Shown here: piece after piece, positions 17,610 to 27,079 of the stretch | How the letters are laid out: every line of letters begins with the position of its first letter | Position numbering within the stretch: position 1 is the first letter of the stretch | Assembly: GCF_900103005.1 (NCBI RefSeq) | Contig: NZ_FMWL01000003.1 | Span: forward strand, 1-64,000 | Source: Acidaminobacter hydrogenoformans DSM 2784 | GTDB taxonomy: Bacteria > Bacillota > Clostridia > Peptostreptococcales > Acidaminobacteraceae | DNA length: 64,000 nt | Reading direction: 5' to 3' | Notes under the pieces: model-generated | The model's database searches: none | Told to the model about the DNA's origin: nothing | The model's input: only the letters and a program-made list of their open reading frames with translations | Program-made: the position numbers and the translations under genes

Positions 17610-18743
17610 TTAAGAGAGCGGTCCTGCACCTGCGCCAAGATGTCTGATCCAGGCGGCAGTGACTTCATCCTCTGGATTCAGCTCATAAGCCCGTTCTATG
17701 AGCTTTCGCGCCTGTCCTGCATCTCCCAGGTGCAGCAGGGCGATCCCCTTGTTGCAAAGAAGGTCAGGAGATTCAGGGTGCATTTTGATTGCTTCTGTAT
17801 AAACCGCTTCAGCTTCATGGAAACGCTCAAGGGACATCAAGCAGAGGCCAATTTCGTTGTGGATTTCCGGGCTGCCCGTATTCAGGCGCTGAGCACGTCT
17901 GAAATAATCCAGCGCTTCGTCATACTGGGCTTTTTGACGGTAGGCAAGACCTATAAAGAACAAAAGATTCCACCAGTCGTCATGGCTGCTCTCAAGGGGG
18001 AGCAGCTTAACCAGACCTTCATCTGAAAAACCCTCAAGCACCAGCATATACCCTTCTTCATATTGGATGCGGCTCCAGAGGTCATCCAGCTGACGGAACA
18101 TTTCATCCCGCATGTTGTCGTCCACACCCAACTGCAGCGCATGGCGCCAAGCGGACTCCGCGGCTTTGTAGGACTTTCTGTTGACAAGCTGAAAGCCCAT
18201 CAGATAAAAAAGTGGCGCAAAGTCAGTAAATTGCTCAATTTTTTCAGAAAGGAGGTCAAAAACATCCTCTTCGAGCTGCTTCTCCTCAGGTGAATTTTCC
18301 GAAAACCGCTCAGCTTGACGCAGCGCGCAGCGCGCCAAATTATAGATGACCTGCGGCTGATCAGGCGCGATCTGGGCGGCCGCATGCAGATAAATAACAG
18401 CGTCCAGCCACTTTTCCTCCGCTTCAAGACCCTCCACCTTTTCTTCAAGCAGTGCCAGCAGACCCGGCATCAGCGCTGTCAGAAACGCCTTGTAGGCCTG
18501 TGCATGGGGGAACTCCGGGTCAAATCCCAAAGTCCAGCACATCCCTTCAGCAATATTGTCTGCGGTGAAATCCGTGTCGCTGACCCCTTTGACCTTGTCC
18601 ACGAGCTTGTCCACACGAATGGGAAGCGGCACCCGTTCATCCAGGGTGATCTCCCCCAGGGTCAGTGTCTTTCCTTCTTTCAATTCAACAAACATGACTT
18701 CGTCCGCTTTTCGCTTCAAAAGCATGCGGCTGCGTTCCAGCAT
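17610..18743 (-). CDS. TPR-repeat protein of unknown function
   Basis: Soluble protein of about 377 residues made mainly of tetratricopeptide-like helices. Clear TPR units occur near 264-295 (ALDYFRRAQRLN), 300-330 (EAVYTEAIKMHPES) and 335-365 (ARKLIERAYELNPED), with weaker ones from about 110. The first 90 residues form a distinct domain with no recognised family. It has no signal peptide or membrane segment. ATG at 18743 is chosen, although a TTG three bases earlier has slightly better spacing from GGAGG. It is probably the last gene of the operon that begins with bshC. Confidence 0.8.
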   Translation of the reverse strand: MLERSRMLLKRKADEVMFVELKEGKTLTLGEITLDERVPLPIRVDKLVDKVKGVSDTDFTADNIAEGMCWTLGFDPEFPHAQAYKAFLTALMPGLLALLEEKVEGLEAEEKWLDAVIYLHAAAQIAPDQPQVIYNLARCALRQAERFSENSPEEKQLEEDVFDLLSEKIEQFTDFAPLFYLMGFQLVNRKSYKAAESAWRHALQLGVDDNMRDEMFRQLDDLWSRIQYEEGYMLVLEGFSDEGLVKLLPLESSHDDWWNLLFFIGLAYRQKAQYDEALDYFRRAQRLNTGSPEIHNEIGLCLMSLERFHEAEAVYTEAIKMHPESPDLLCNKGIALLHLGDAGQARKLIERAYELNPEDEVTAAWIRHLGAGAGPLS

Positions 18744-18761
18744 CAACTTTCAACCTCCAGT

Positions 18762-18803
18762 TCATTTTCGTTTCCGTACACTTCCGTACCATTTCCGTAC
18801 CAC
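18762..18803 (-). repeat. Triple GTACGGAA repeat in nadK-TPR spacer
   Basis: The 118-base spacer holds three near-tandem copies of GTACGGAA (minus strand), each about 10 to 11 bases apart. The period is close to one helical turn. It could be slippage or a binding array. No other element is seen. Confidence 0.6.
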
Positions 18804-18861
18804 CTCTGTCCCAGTTCTGCACCGGTTCAGTCCTGGCATTGTTTCCTGGGGTTTTCCACCC

Positions 18862-19683
18862 TCAGTCGCTGAGCACGCGGCTGACCCGCTTGTCTATGAT
18901 TTTATTTCTGAACAGCTCAAAATAATCATAATCTCCGTATCTCAAAATCTTGACCTCTTTGTGTGCTGCCCGTACAGAAATCTGGGAGATAAAGTCGTCC
19001 GTCACCTTCCTGCCGTCACAGGCCACAATGACAGCCCGCAGCTGAGCTTTGACAATTGAGAAATCAATCACAGTCTCAATAGGCACGACCATGGATGTTT
19101 TTAACGGCCTGTTGATGCTGTTGTCATTCGCGTGAATAGGTGTAATCTGATACACCGGCAGCTCCGAATGCGTCGCCACGCCACCGGCCCAAATGGCATA
19201 GCCCGTCGAACCTATTGGCGTTGAAATGATGAAGCCATCCCCGGTAAAATAATTGAACGGCTTCCCGTCAATATAGATTTTTACCTCAAGGAGCCGGGGT
19301 TCCAGATGCTTGATCAGAATTTCGTTGAAAGCGTAGCCGTCAATCTGCTCCCCGTTGACGGTTTTGCAGCGCACTTCGAGCAGCGGATAGCTCTGTATGG
19401 CATAGGCTTTGGTATCTAAAAGCTCCAAAATAATGTCAAGCTGATTGGGCGGTACACTGGGCAAAAATCCAAGGGTGCCGGTATTGACGCCAAGGAACGG
19501 AATCTTCAGCGTCCTGTAACGCCTAATCGCACTGAGCATAGTGCCATCACCGCCAATGACAATGATCAGGTCCGCGCCTTCGGAAACAATTTTGTATCCA
19601 GCCGCTGTCAACATCCGAAATAGTTTGTCCTTTACTTCCAAAGATGTTTTTTTAGTATTGCTGTACAGTGTGATATTTTTCAA
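18862..19683 (-). CDS. nadK: NAD kinase
   Basis: ATP- or polyphosphate-dependent NAD kinase of 273 residues that makes NADP. The catalytic GGDGT motif is at 44-48, with GVNTGTLGFL following and GSTGYAIWAGG in the middle. NAD kinases usually have NE/D-type residues in this region and here NDNS is present. It starts 46 bases after the upstream membrane-protein gene. A location in the same transcript as the bacillithiol genes would link NADPH supply to thiol reduction, which is inference. Confidence 0.93.
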   Translation of the reverse strand: MKNITLYSNTKKTSLEVKDKLFRMLTAAGYKIVSEGADLIIVIGGDGTMLSAIRRYRTLKIPFLGVNTGTLGFLPSVPPNQLDIILELLDTKAYAIQSYPLLEVRCKTVNGEQIDGYAFNEILIKHLEPRLLEVKIYIDGKPFNYFTGDGFIISTPIGSTGYAIWAGGVATHSELPVYQITPIHANDNSINRPLKTSMVVPIETVIDFSIVKAQLRAVIVACDGRKVTDDFISQISVRAAHKEVKILRYGDYDYFELFRNKIIDKRVSRVLSD

Positions 19684-19729
19684 TCAGGACCACCGCCTTA
19701 TGAGATGTAGACCGACAAAGCTGTATGCA

Positions 19730-20470
19730 TCAGTCATTCCGGTACATGGTTTCTGTAAAGAGGCGCTTGCGCCTCGTCGTTTTATAGAGGACATCAAACA
19801 GATACCCCCTGTAGATCATTCCGAAACTGATTAATCCCGCTGAGACCACACTCATAACGAGTAAATTGAGCCAACCCAGGCCAAAAGCATAGAGCCCTCC
19901 ATCAATCAAAGCTCGAACAGCGAGAAGGATCGCTATAATAACCGCGTTGGGCACCAGCCACTCAATGGCATTTTCCCTCGTGAATTCAACGGTTTTCACA
20001 AAGGTTTCCGGTTCGCTGAAATATTTTTGGTAGATCATCTCAGGCAGTGGATTCAAAATGACAAAAACAAAGAAATAAACAGCTGCCAGCACAAACCCCA
20101 GCCCCATGGCATTGAGGATTGGCGACAGCAGCAAGCTCGCGCCGTAATTCGCGACCCACATCACAAAGAGCACCATGTAAACCTTCCTGAAATGCACTGT
20201 AAATCCATTTTTAAAATCTTCCAGATCAAACTTTCTCCTTGTAATGACCTGATGGATGATGTGCAAATAATCCGAAATAATGGCAGCCTCAACAACAAAA
20301 ATCAAAATACCTCCCAGGAAGCCCATCATGGAAGCAACGGTTGCTGCAACCATAGTCAGAGCCATATAGGGGATCGCGAGCAAAAAAAGCAGCCAGTTAT
20401 TCAGGAAGGTGCCAACCGCTTTCTTGAAAACGGAGCGATTGGTCAGTACCAAGTCTTTCAGGATTTCCAT
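19730..20470 (-). CDS. Integral membrane protein of unknown function
   Basis: Protein of 246 residues with about six hydrophobic segments (roughly 24-45, 47-70, 98-118, 120-145, 175-195 and 200-220) and basic cytoplasmic ends (TTRRKRLF). I do not recognise the family. Its ATG lies 13 bases inside the end of the radical SAM gene, with GAGGTG there as ribosome binding site, so translation is coupled. It may serve the same pathway as the radical SAM enzyme, but nothing in the sequence shows a substrate. Confidence 0.75.
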   Translation of the reverse strand: MEILKDLVLTNRSVFKKAVGTFLNNWLLFLLAIPYMALTMVAATVASMMGFLGGILIFVVEAAIISDYLHIIHQVITRRKFDLEDFKNGFTVHFRKVYMVLFVMWVANYGASLLLSPILNAMGLGFVLAAVYFFVFVILNPLPEMIYQKYFSEPETFVKTVEFTRENAIEWLVPNAVIIAILLAVRALIDGGLYAFGLGWLNLLVMSVVSAGLISFGMIYRGYLFDVLYKTTRRKRLFTETMYRND

Positions 20471-22260
20471 AATTTCACCTCAAGGCTCGCTTGCGCGTAT
20501 TCATAGTGCCCATTCACAGCGGATCGCCGGGTCGTGTCCACCCAGCCCAGCCACACTGAATCCTGCTGCGGCTGGACCTCAGTGACGCCCTCCAGCCAGG
20601 CTTTGACGTCAAAGTCGAAGAGCTGATACCTGACACGTTTTAAAATTGTCTTCACTGGCAAGGACGCGTCTGAAGTCCTGAGCGCATCATGGATCAGCCC
20701 TCTGACCATTTCAGGCATGTCGCTCTCCCGGCGCCTTTTGGCCAGCGCTACCAGGCAGTCATAGTCAAGAAGCCCTCTAAATACCGGATCATACCAGCTT
20801 TGTTCTTCAAGATAAGCCTCCAGGTGACTGTAATGCGCTTCACTCCTGTAAGCCTGCTGATCATAGCCTCTGCCTCTGAAAAACTCAGAGAGCCCAGTGA
20901 AGAAGGCCGATGGTAACAGGCCGCTCCTGCCAAGGGCATAGCTCAGTGTCTGGGTGAAGCCATGGCTATTGTAAAAAATGTCAACCAGCGCTTCAACGCG
21001 CTTAAGCTGCGTGAGCTCAGCAAAGCTTAACTTATGGTTGCCAAGGACTTCATAAGGCGGATGATCCTCTTTGATGTACCCGTATTTCCCCGCTTCCTCA
21101 GAAAGCGGCGAGCCTGGGATCAGTTTCAGGAATCCAAGCTGCAAGGCGTGGGGACTTAGGTTGTAAACCTCATCAAAGGAGTTCAAAAACCGCTCATAAG
21201 TTTCAAATGGAAGACCCGCGATCAAGTCAAGGTGGAGATGGACATTCCCAAGGGCTCTCAGTTTCCTGCAAACCTCCGCAGTCCTCTCAAAGGGCAATGG
21301 CCTTTGAACCGCCGTCATGGCTTCCTCGCAGGTCGACTGTACGCCAATCTCAAACTGGAATTGGCCTGGTCTTGCCTTTGACAAAAGCTCAATCTCTTCC
21401 TCCCTGATCAGGGCTGCTGTGATTTCAAAGTGAAATCCGGTTATGCCATTATCATGCTCTATCAAATATCGAAAAATTGTCTGGGTTCGAACAGGATCAA
21501 TATTGAAGGTCCGGTCCACAAACTTGACCTGCATGACCTCCGCCTTCAGGAATTTTTCTAAATCATCCAGAACTCGGTCGAGACCAAACACCCGGACACC
21601 GGGTTCCCTTGAAGACAGGCAATACGCGCAGCGATAGGGACAGCCCCTGGAAGCTTCATAGTAAAGCATGCGTTGTCCGCCGAGCTCCTCTTCTTTGTAC
21701 GGAAATGGGATGCTGTCCAGCGCTTTGATCAGCGGCGCCTTTCCATGGTTGACGACGCCCTCCGGCGTCCGTTCCACCAAACCGGGAATCCCGAAATTCC
21801 CCCTGTTGATCTGCCTTTCAATATAATCTCCCAGGATTTTCTCGCCTTCACCTGTAACAACGGCATCCAGATAACTATAAGCTTTCAGAAAGCTTACTGC
21901 ATCATAAGCACTCTCAGGTCCACCGAACAGGATCACCGTCCCTGGCAAAACCTTTTTCAAAGACGCCGCCAGCTTCAGGGTGGCTTCAACATTCCAGATA
22001 TAAACGGAAAAGCACAGATAGTCAGGGCCGGCCTCAAAAAGTGTTCTGAGAATCTGCTCATGAGGCTGGTTGATAGTGAATTCATGGAGCGTGACGCGGA
22101 CTGAATCCTGCCCTGGTTCAGCACCACCTGCTGAGTCGAGCTTATGTCGGGGATCAGGGGAACCAACCGTAAAGCGCTGCTCCAAAGCGGACCGCAGATA
22201 ACGCAGGCTGAGGCTCATATGTGTATAGCGTGAATTAAGTGTGGTCAATATGACGTTCAA
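20458..22260 (-). CDS. B12-binding radical SAM protein (DUF4080-like)
   Basis: Protein of 600 residues. Residues 1-170 fit a cobalamin-binding fold (CFSVYIWN, ILFGGPES, VVTGEGE) and residues about 200-400 a radical SAM domain with the cluster cysteines C207, C211 and C214 in GCPYRCAYC. The C-terminal 200 residues match the architecture of DUF4080 proteins. The frame extends upstream to 22440, but this would overlap bshA by 170 bases; TTG at 22260 gives MNVILTTLNSRY, the usual beginning of this family, seven bases after the bshA stop. Reaction unknown. A linker near 35-50 is rich in Gly and Pro. Confidence 0.85.
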   Translation of the reverse strand: MNVILTTLNSRYTHMSLSLRYLRSALEQRFTVGSPDPRHKLDSAGGAEPGQDSVRVTLHEFTINQPHEQILRTLFEAGPDYLCFSVYIWNVEATLKLAASLKKVLPGTVILFGGPESAYDAVSFLKAYSYLDAVVTGEGEKILGDYIERQINRGNFGIPGLVERTPEGVVNHGKAPLIKALDSIPFPYKEEELGGQRMLYYEASRGCPYRCAYCLSSREPGVRVFGLDRVLDDLEKFLKAEVMQVKFVDRTFNIDPVRTQTIFRYLIEHDNGITGFHFEITAALIREEEIELLSKARPGQFQFEIGVQSTCEEAMTAVQRPLPFERTAEVCRKLRALGNVHLHLDLIAGLPFETYERFLNSFDEVYNLSPHALQLGFLKLIPGSPLSEEAGKYGYIKEDHPPYEVLGNHKLSFAELTQLKRVEALVDIFYNSHGFTQTLSYALGRSGLLPSAFFTGLSEFFRGRGYDQQAYRSEAHYSHLEAYLEEQSWYDPVFRGLLDYDCLVALAKRRRESDMPEMVRGLIHDALRTSDASLPVKTILKRVRYQLFDFDVKAWLEGVTEVQPQQDSVWLGWVDTTRRSAVNGHYEYAQASLEVKLWKS

Positions 22261-22267
22261 AGGAATC

Positions 22268-23488
22268 CTACCTCTCGGATGCGGGGGTGTGACGGGGCTC
22301 AGACAGCAGTCTTTCATAAAGGGCGACGTATTGGGACGCAATCGTTTTTTCTTCAAATAAGGAAATGGCTCTGATGCGGGCGGCAGAAGCCATCTCATTG
22401 TAGCGAACTGAATCAGAAAGAATAGAGACAGCGTCTTCAATCATCTTCTCAGTATCGCCCACTTCTGACAAAGCGCCACAGATGCCGTCTTCAACGACCT
22501 CCGGTATACCGCCGGTGCGGCTGGCAATCACCGGCACCTCACACGCCATAGCTTCAAGGGCCGCCAGTCCGAAGCTCTCCTTCTCCGAGGGCAGCAGGAA
22601 AAGATCCGAACATGACAAGAGGGCTGCCACGTTGTCTTGCTTGCCCATGAAGTGGACGCGGTCTCTAAGGCCAAAGCGATCCGTCAAGTCATAGGCCGTA
22701 CGCATTTCAGGGCCATCCCCTACAAGCATCAAATGCGAAGGGCATCTGGCGTTGACTCCCCTGAAAATTTCCAGGACATCCTGGATGCGCTTGACAGGTC
22801 GAAAATTTGAGATGTGTATGAGCAGCTTCTCTTCAACAGGAACTTTAAGACGACTGCGTGAGCATAGTGCCTGCTGCCGGCTGTACTGAGAAGCGTTGAT
22901 AAAATTGTAAATTTTTTGTATAGGCCTGGCAATGTTTAAGGTTTTAAGGGTATATTGCTTCAAATCATCTGAAACAGCGGTCAAGGCATCCATTTGGTTG
23001 AGGCTGAATTCGGTAACGTCCCTCAAGCTTTGGTCTTCAGACATAATGGTCACATCCGTCCCATGAAGGGTCGTTACGGTTCTGACCTGAGACCCCAGCA
23101 TCTGCGCCGCCATGTGGACGGCCATAGTGTGAGGCACAGCGTAATGGGCATGGAGGATCTGAAGGTTCTCCCGGCGGGCGACTTCATAAATTTTGTTGGC
23201 AAGGGCCAAAATGTAGGGCGGATATTTGAAAACCGGATAATTGGAGACGTCCACTTCGTGGAAGAAGATGTTTTCGTGGAAGGCCATCAATCGGAAAGGT
23301 TTGTCATAAGTGATGAAGTGGATCTCATGGCCAAGATCCGCAAGGTGTATGCCAAGCTCAGTCGCGACGACGCCGCTGCCGCCATAGGAGGGGTAACAAA
23401 CCATTCCAATTTTCAAGCGCGATAGCGCCTGTGGATCACGAATGGGTTGCTGGCTATCCGAGGAGGATAATCCTGTGCTCCGGATCAT
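22268..23488 (-). CDS. bshA: N-acetyl-alpha-D-glucosaminyl L-malate synthase
   Basis: GT-B glycosyltransferase (family 4) of 406 residues that joins GlcNAc from UDP-GlcNAc to L-malate, the first step of bacillithiol synthesis. The N-terminal IGMVCYPSYGGSGVVATELG and SNFRPVKR and the C-terminal EX7E region EKESFGLAALEAMACEVPV match BshA specifically among GT4 enzymes. ATG at 23488 has GGGGGAGG six bases ahead, all inside the end of bshC, so the two are coupled. An N-terminal extension of about 25 polar residues precedes the core. Confidence 0.92.
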   Translation of the reverse strand: MIRSTGLSSSDSQQPIRDPQALSRLKIGMVCYPSYGGSGVVATELGIHLADLGHEIHFITYDKPFRLMAFHENIFFHEVDVSNYPVFKYPPYILALANKIYEVARRENLQILHAHYAVPHTMAVHMAAQMLGSQVRTVTTLHGTDVTIMSEDQSLRDVTEFSLNQMDALTAVSDDLKQYTLKTLNIARPIQKIYNFINASQYSRQQALCSRSRLKVPVEEKLLIHISNFRPVKRIQDVLEIFRGVNARCPSHLMLVGDGPEMRTAYDLTDRFGLRDRVHFMGKQDNVAALLSCSDLFLLPSEKESFGLAALEAMACEVPVIASRTGGIPEVVEDGICGALSEVGDTEKMIEDAVSILSDSVRYNEMASAARIRAISLFEEKTIASQYVALYERLLSEPRHTPASER

Positions 23489-25109
23489 AGTCAACCTCCC
23501 CCAGCAAAAAATCTATCAGTGTATTGCCCTGGTCCGCGTAATATTGAAGAATGGAAAGGGTGCGTTCCTGAAGGTTTCCACCCGGCATCAATTGGTCCTC
23601 TACAGCATTCAGGTCCTGTGTAATCTGTCTGTGATTGCGTCTGTGGAACCGGTGGGCCTTCTCCTTCAAATAGCTCATCTGGGATTTGATAATGTTTATA
23701 TTCTTTTCTGCCAACGTCTTGAGATCCGGACTGATTTCCAGAACGTTCTCAAGCATGGTCCTATATTCTGCCTCAAATTTTGAAGTGTAATCGTCAAACA
23801 GCGTATCAATCCTGACATCATCCCGGAGATCCAGAAGATAGTCCCTGATGGTGCTGATCCCGCACATCAGGACGTTCTCAGGGGACAAATCATACTGATC
23901 CAGCATCTTTGTGACATCTTTTGGTACCAGTGTGAAGTTTTCACGCGGGTAAAAGATTGGCGGCTGCTTTCCAAACACTGGGTAGACCTTGTCCAGCTGG
24001 CCGTAATAATTGAGTTCGCCAGGCCCCGCTACATAGGCCAGGGTGGGCAGGAGCACATCCTGAACTACTGGCCTGAGAACGACATTGGTGCTGAAATCCT
24101 GCGGCCGGCTGACTGCCCTCTCAAGAAGTTCTTCCTTCGTGTAGTAATGCTTTTGCGCTGTGCTCTCGCAGTAAAAGCCTTCTGAATCCCTCCGCAGTGC
24201 CAGCCGTTCTTCGTGTTCATAGATGAAGAGCTGAAGGCCTTGCGCGTCAAACTCAATGGCTTTCTGAAAGCCGAGGCGCTCCACCTCTTGACTTTGTTTC
24301 TCCAAAGCACTGACCACCTCAGGCTGCCTGTTAATGGCCGTTTGAAAAAAACCGGATTCCAGTGCTCTCAGCTCAGGCAGCATAGGATCCAGCATGACTA
24401 AGCCATAGTCATGAAAGAGACGGCTCATGATGCGACCAAACCAATTGCTCAGGGAATCCTTTTCTATAAAGGTGGTCGACAGCAACGCTTCGAAGTGTTC
24501 TATTGGCTCATCACCGGAAAAATCAGAAAGGATCTGCTCAATGGACTGCCTGACACTGCTGTTGGTTTCAAGGTGACCCACGGACATTTTTTTTAAATTG
24601 ACGCGCTTCAAAGTTTGGCGGTCTGTTTTGTCAATGACGACCTTTCTGAGCTTACCTCCGGTCAGGTATTGGGCTGCCCTGATTTCTTGAAAGTCATGGT
24701 CCTCAGAGGCGATCCAGAAGACGGGGACCACCGGCCGCCCCAGTGCCTTTTCAAGACTGGAGGAAAGCTTCAGAGTTGAGATCGCTTTGTAAACTGTATA
24801 AAGGGCGCCTGTAAAAATGCCGGCTTGTTGTCCTGTGACAACCACGACAGCCTCTTGCTGTCTGAGCTTGTCTATGTGCTTCAGGGTCTTCTCAGAGCCA
24901 CCGAGACTTCTGTTGTACATTTCCAGAGCATCACACAGTACTTTGCGCTCTACGGGCTGCGCCTCGAGGGCCTTCAACCTGCGCTGAAGGCTTTCTGGAT
25001 CGCGAAAATTCAGGCTGTATAAAGTGCCGACCCGTGGGTCGTGATTCACATAAGCGGCGGAAAGTCCCTTGAAAATGTTATATTGACTGGATTGCGCGCG
25101 AAGTTCCAT
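23454..25109 (-). CDS. bshC: Putative cysteine ligase BshC
   Basis: Protein of 551 residues of the BshC family, which adds cysteine to glucosaminyl-malate as the last step of bacillithiol synthesis. VTGQQAGIFTGALYTVYKA (about 92-110) and FWIASEDHDFQEI (about 133-145) are characteristic nucleotide-binding-like motifs. A coiled-coil segment lies at about 450-500, as known in this family. Length is typical. It overlaps bshA by 35 bases. The deacetylase BshB is not in this window. First gene of the unit, with an extended -10 promoter at 25145-25155. Confidence 0.93.
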   Translation of the reverse strand: MELRAQSSQYNIFKGLSAAYVNHDPRVGTLYSLNFRDPESLQRRLKALEAQPVERKVLCDALEMYNRSLGGSEKTLKHIDKLRQQEAVVVVTGQQAGIFTGALYTVYKAISTLKLSSSLEKALGRPVVPVFWIASEDHDFQEIRAAQYLTGGKLRKVVIDKTDRQTLKRVNLKKMSVGHLETNSSVRQSIEQILSDFSGDEPIEHFEALLSTTFIEKDSLSNWFGRIMSRLFHDYGLVMLDPMLPELRALESGFFQTAINRQPEVVSALEKQSQEVERLGFQKAIEFDAQGLQLFIYEHEERLALRRDSEGFYCESTAQKHYYTKEELLERAVSRPQDFSTNVVLRPVVQDVLLPTLAYVAGPGELNYYGQLDKVYPVFGKQPPIFYPRENFTLVPKDVTKMLDQYDLSPENVLMCGISTIRDYLLDLRDDVRIDTLFDDYTSKFEAEYRTMLENVLEISPDLKTLAEKNINIIKSQMSYLKEKAHRFHRRNHRQITQDLNAVEDQLMPGGNLQERTLSILQYYADQGNTLIDFLLGEVDYDPEHRIILLG

Positions 25110-25144
25110 AGCAACCTTCCTTCATGATTTGACTTAACAGAACT

Positions 25145-25155
25145 ATTATATCACA
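25145..25155 (-). promoter_or_regulatory. bshC promoter (extended -10)
   Basis: On the minus strand TTTGTGATATAAT gives a TATAAT -10 (25145-25150) with the TGn extension. No good -35 lies at 17 bases. It starts inside the descending arm of the argS terminator, so terminator and promoter are interleaved. Confidence 0.55.
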
Positions 25156-25202
25156 AACAAACCGGTCAACGAGCCCTTTAAAGGCTGAATTGACCGGCTT
25201 GT
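25154..25202 (-). terminator. argS terminator
   Basis: AAGCCGGTCAA pairs with TTGACCGGTTT and is followed by GTTTGTTTG on the minus strand, about 65 bases after the argS stop. An inner CAGCCTTTAAAGGGCT hairpin caps it. Confidence 0.75.
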
Positions 25203-25268
25203 ATTTGATGCTTTTCAGGTTGACGCAGGAGCCGGGCAGTTCGTGACGTTTGTGACGACGCTTGCCGA

Positions 25269-26972
25269 CTACATTTTGACCGGCGCTTTAAGGCTGATCA
25301 GGAATAGAGCGTTCTTAATGGTTTGTCGCGTCGCGTCGACCAGAGCCAGACGCGCTGTTGAAAGCACCTCATCCTCAGAGAGGATTGGGTGATCATGGTA
25401 AAAGCGGTTGAACTCCTGAGCTAAGTTGACGACATAGCGGGTAATCAAAGACGGTTCGTACTTTTCACCAGCGTCAATTACGATTTCAGGGAACTGGCGA
25501 ATCAGCTTGACGACCTCACTGGTTGCGCTGTCGCCTAACTTTGAAAAATCAACCGGTTGCTTAAGCAGTTCTGGGGCAGCTTTTCTCAATACGCTGCATG
25601 CCCGGGCATGGGTATACTGGACGTAAGGTCCTGTTTCGCCGTCAAAGGAAAGGGTTTTGTCGAGACTGAAGGTATAATCCTTGATCCGGTTGTTTGAAAG
25701 CTCCTGGAAGACGACCGCGCCTATGCCAACCTGCGCTGCCACTTCGTCTTTGTGTTCGAGATTTGGATTTTTTTCCGCAATAATTTCTTTTGTCTTTTCA
25801 ACTGCTTTCTTCAAAACCTCTTCGAGGAAGACCACACGGCCTTTACGGGTCGACAGAGACCCTTCCTCAAGGGAGACTGTACCAAATTCAACGTGAACAC
25901 AATCCTTGACCCAGTCGTAGCCCATCAGTTCAACAACCTTCATCCACTGCTGGAAGTGCAGCTTTTGAGGGGCACCGACAACGTAGACATTTTTGTCAAA
26001 ATTATAATGGTTCTTTCTGTAGATCGCAGCGGTGATGTCTCTGGTCAGATAGAGGGTTGAACCGTCTTTTTTGGTGATGAGCGCAGGCGGCATGCCATAG
26101 GGCTCGAGGTCGACGATTTCAGCACCATCGGAAACCTTCATGATGCTCTTTTGGCGCATCTCCTCCAAAACCGCTGGCATTTTATCCGAATAGAAGCTTT
26201 CACCCGCATAGGAATCAAAATGAACGTCCAGCATGCCGTAAACCCTGCTGAACTCCTTCAGGCTGATATCCCTGAACCACTCCCAGAGCTCATAGGCCTC
26301 AGGATCATTGTCTTCGAGCCTCTTGAACCAGTTTCTGGCTTCGTCCTCCAGTGATGGGTTGACCTCCGCTTCGTCATGGAATTTGACGTAGATTTTCAGC
26401 AGCTCCGGAATAGGATCCGCCTCAATGGTCGCCCTGTCCCCCCACAGCTTGAAAGCGACAATAAGTTTTCCAAACTGAGTTCCGTAATCGCCAAGGTGGT
26501 TGATGCCAATAGTGTTGTACCCCAAAAACTTATGAATCCTGTAAAGGGCATTGCCAATCATAGTACTGCGGATGTGCCCCATGTGAAAGGGCTTGGCAAT
26601 ATTCGTGGAGGAGAATTCCACAATGACGGTCTTTCCTTCACCTTTTGTGGAAGAGCCGTAAAGATCCCCAAGCTCCAGGACATCCTTAAGGACATCCTCA
26701 GCGAGCTGGGCCTTATCCATGGTAAAGTTGACATAGGCACTGGCCGCCTCTACTTTTTCATAAAGCGGATCACCGGAAACCTTCTCAGCGAGCTCAGCCG
26801 CGATCAGGTTAGGCGCCTTCTTCAGCGCCTTGGCGTAACGAAAGCACGGGAACGCGAAATCTCCCATGTCCGTGTATTTTGGAAGCTCAATAAGTGCTGC
26901 TATTTCTTCTTCTGTCGCGATCTCAAGATGCGGCGCCAAGTGTGATGCAATGATTTTTCTGTAATCCTTCAC
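25269..26972 (-). CDS. argS: Arginyl-tRNA synthetase
   Basis: Class I aminoacyl-tRNA synthetase of 567 residues. The HIGH motif is HMGH (130-133) in SSTNIAKPFHMGHIRST; the KMSK region reads SLSTRKG, a variant common in ArgRS. The N-terminal additional domain (1-90) and C-terminal DALR anticodon-binding domain (about 450-567) are both present. Length normal. It is controlled by a T-box leader at 27080-27350 and ended by the terminator at 25154-25202. Confidence 0.96.
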   Translation of the reverse strand: MKDYRKIIASHLAPHLEIATEEEIAALIELPKYTDMGDFAFPCFRYAKALKKAPNLIAAELAEKVSGDPLYEKVEAASAYVNFTMDKAQLAEDVLKDVLELGDLYGSSTKGEGKTVIVEFSSTNIAKPFHMGHIRSTMIGNALYRIHKFLGYNTIGINHLGDYGTQFGKLIVAFKLWGDRATIEADPIPELLKIYVKFHDEAEVNPSLEDEARNWFKRLEDNDPEAYELWEWFRDISLKEFSRVYGMLDVHFDSYAGESFYSDKMPAVLEEMRQKSIMKVSDGAEIVDLEPYGMPPALITKKDGSTLYLTRDITAAIYRKNHYNFDKNVYVVGAPQKLHFQQWMKVVELMGYDWVKDCVHVEFGTVSLEEGSLSTRKGRVVFLEEVLKKAVEKTKEIIAEKNPNLEHKDEVAAQVGIGAVVFQELSNNRIKDYTFSLDKTLSFDGETGPYVQYTHARACSVLRKAAPELLKQPVDFSKLGDSATSEVVKLIRQFPEIVIDAGEKYEPSLITRYVVNLAQEFNRFYHDHPILSEDEVLSTARLALVDATRQTIKNALFLISLKAPVKM

Positions 26973-27079
26973 GTTATTCCCTCCAGCAGATTCTCTTTTA
27001 TAAATGTTCGTCAGCAGTGCTGCATCTTACTAAACACGGTTTTTCAGTCTGGGTCAGCAGACTGTCAGCCGCTGAAAAT

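Noticed and set aside
22261-22440. N-terminal extension of the radical SAM protein
   Set aside because: It overlaps bshA by 170 bases in another frame and lacks family similarity; the TTG at 22260 gives the normal start of the domain.
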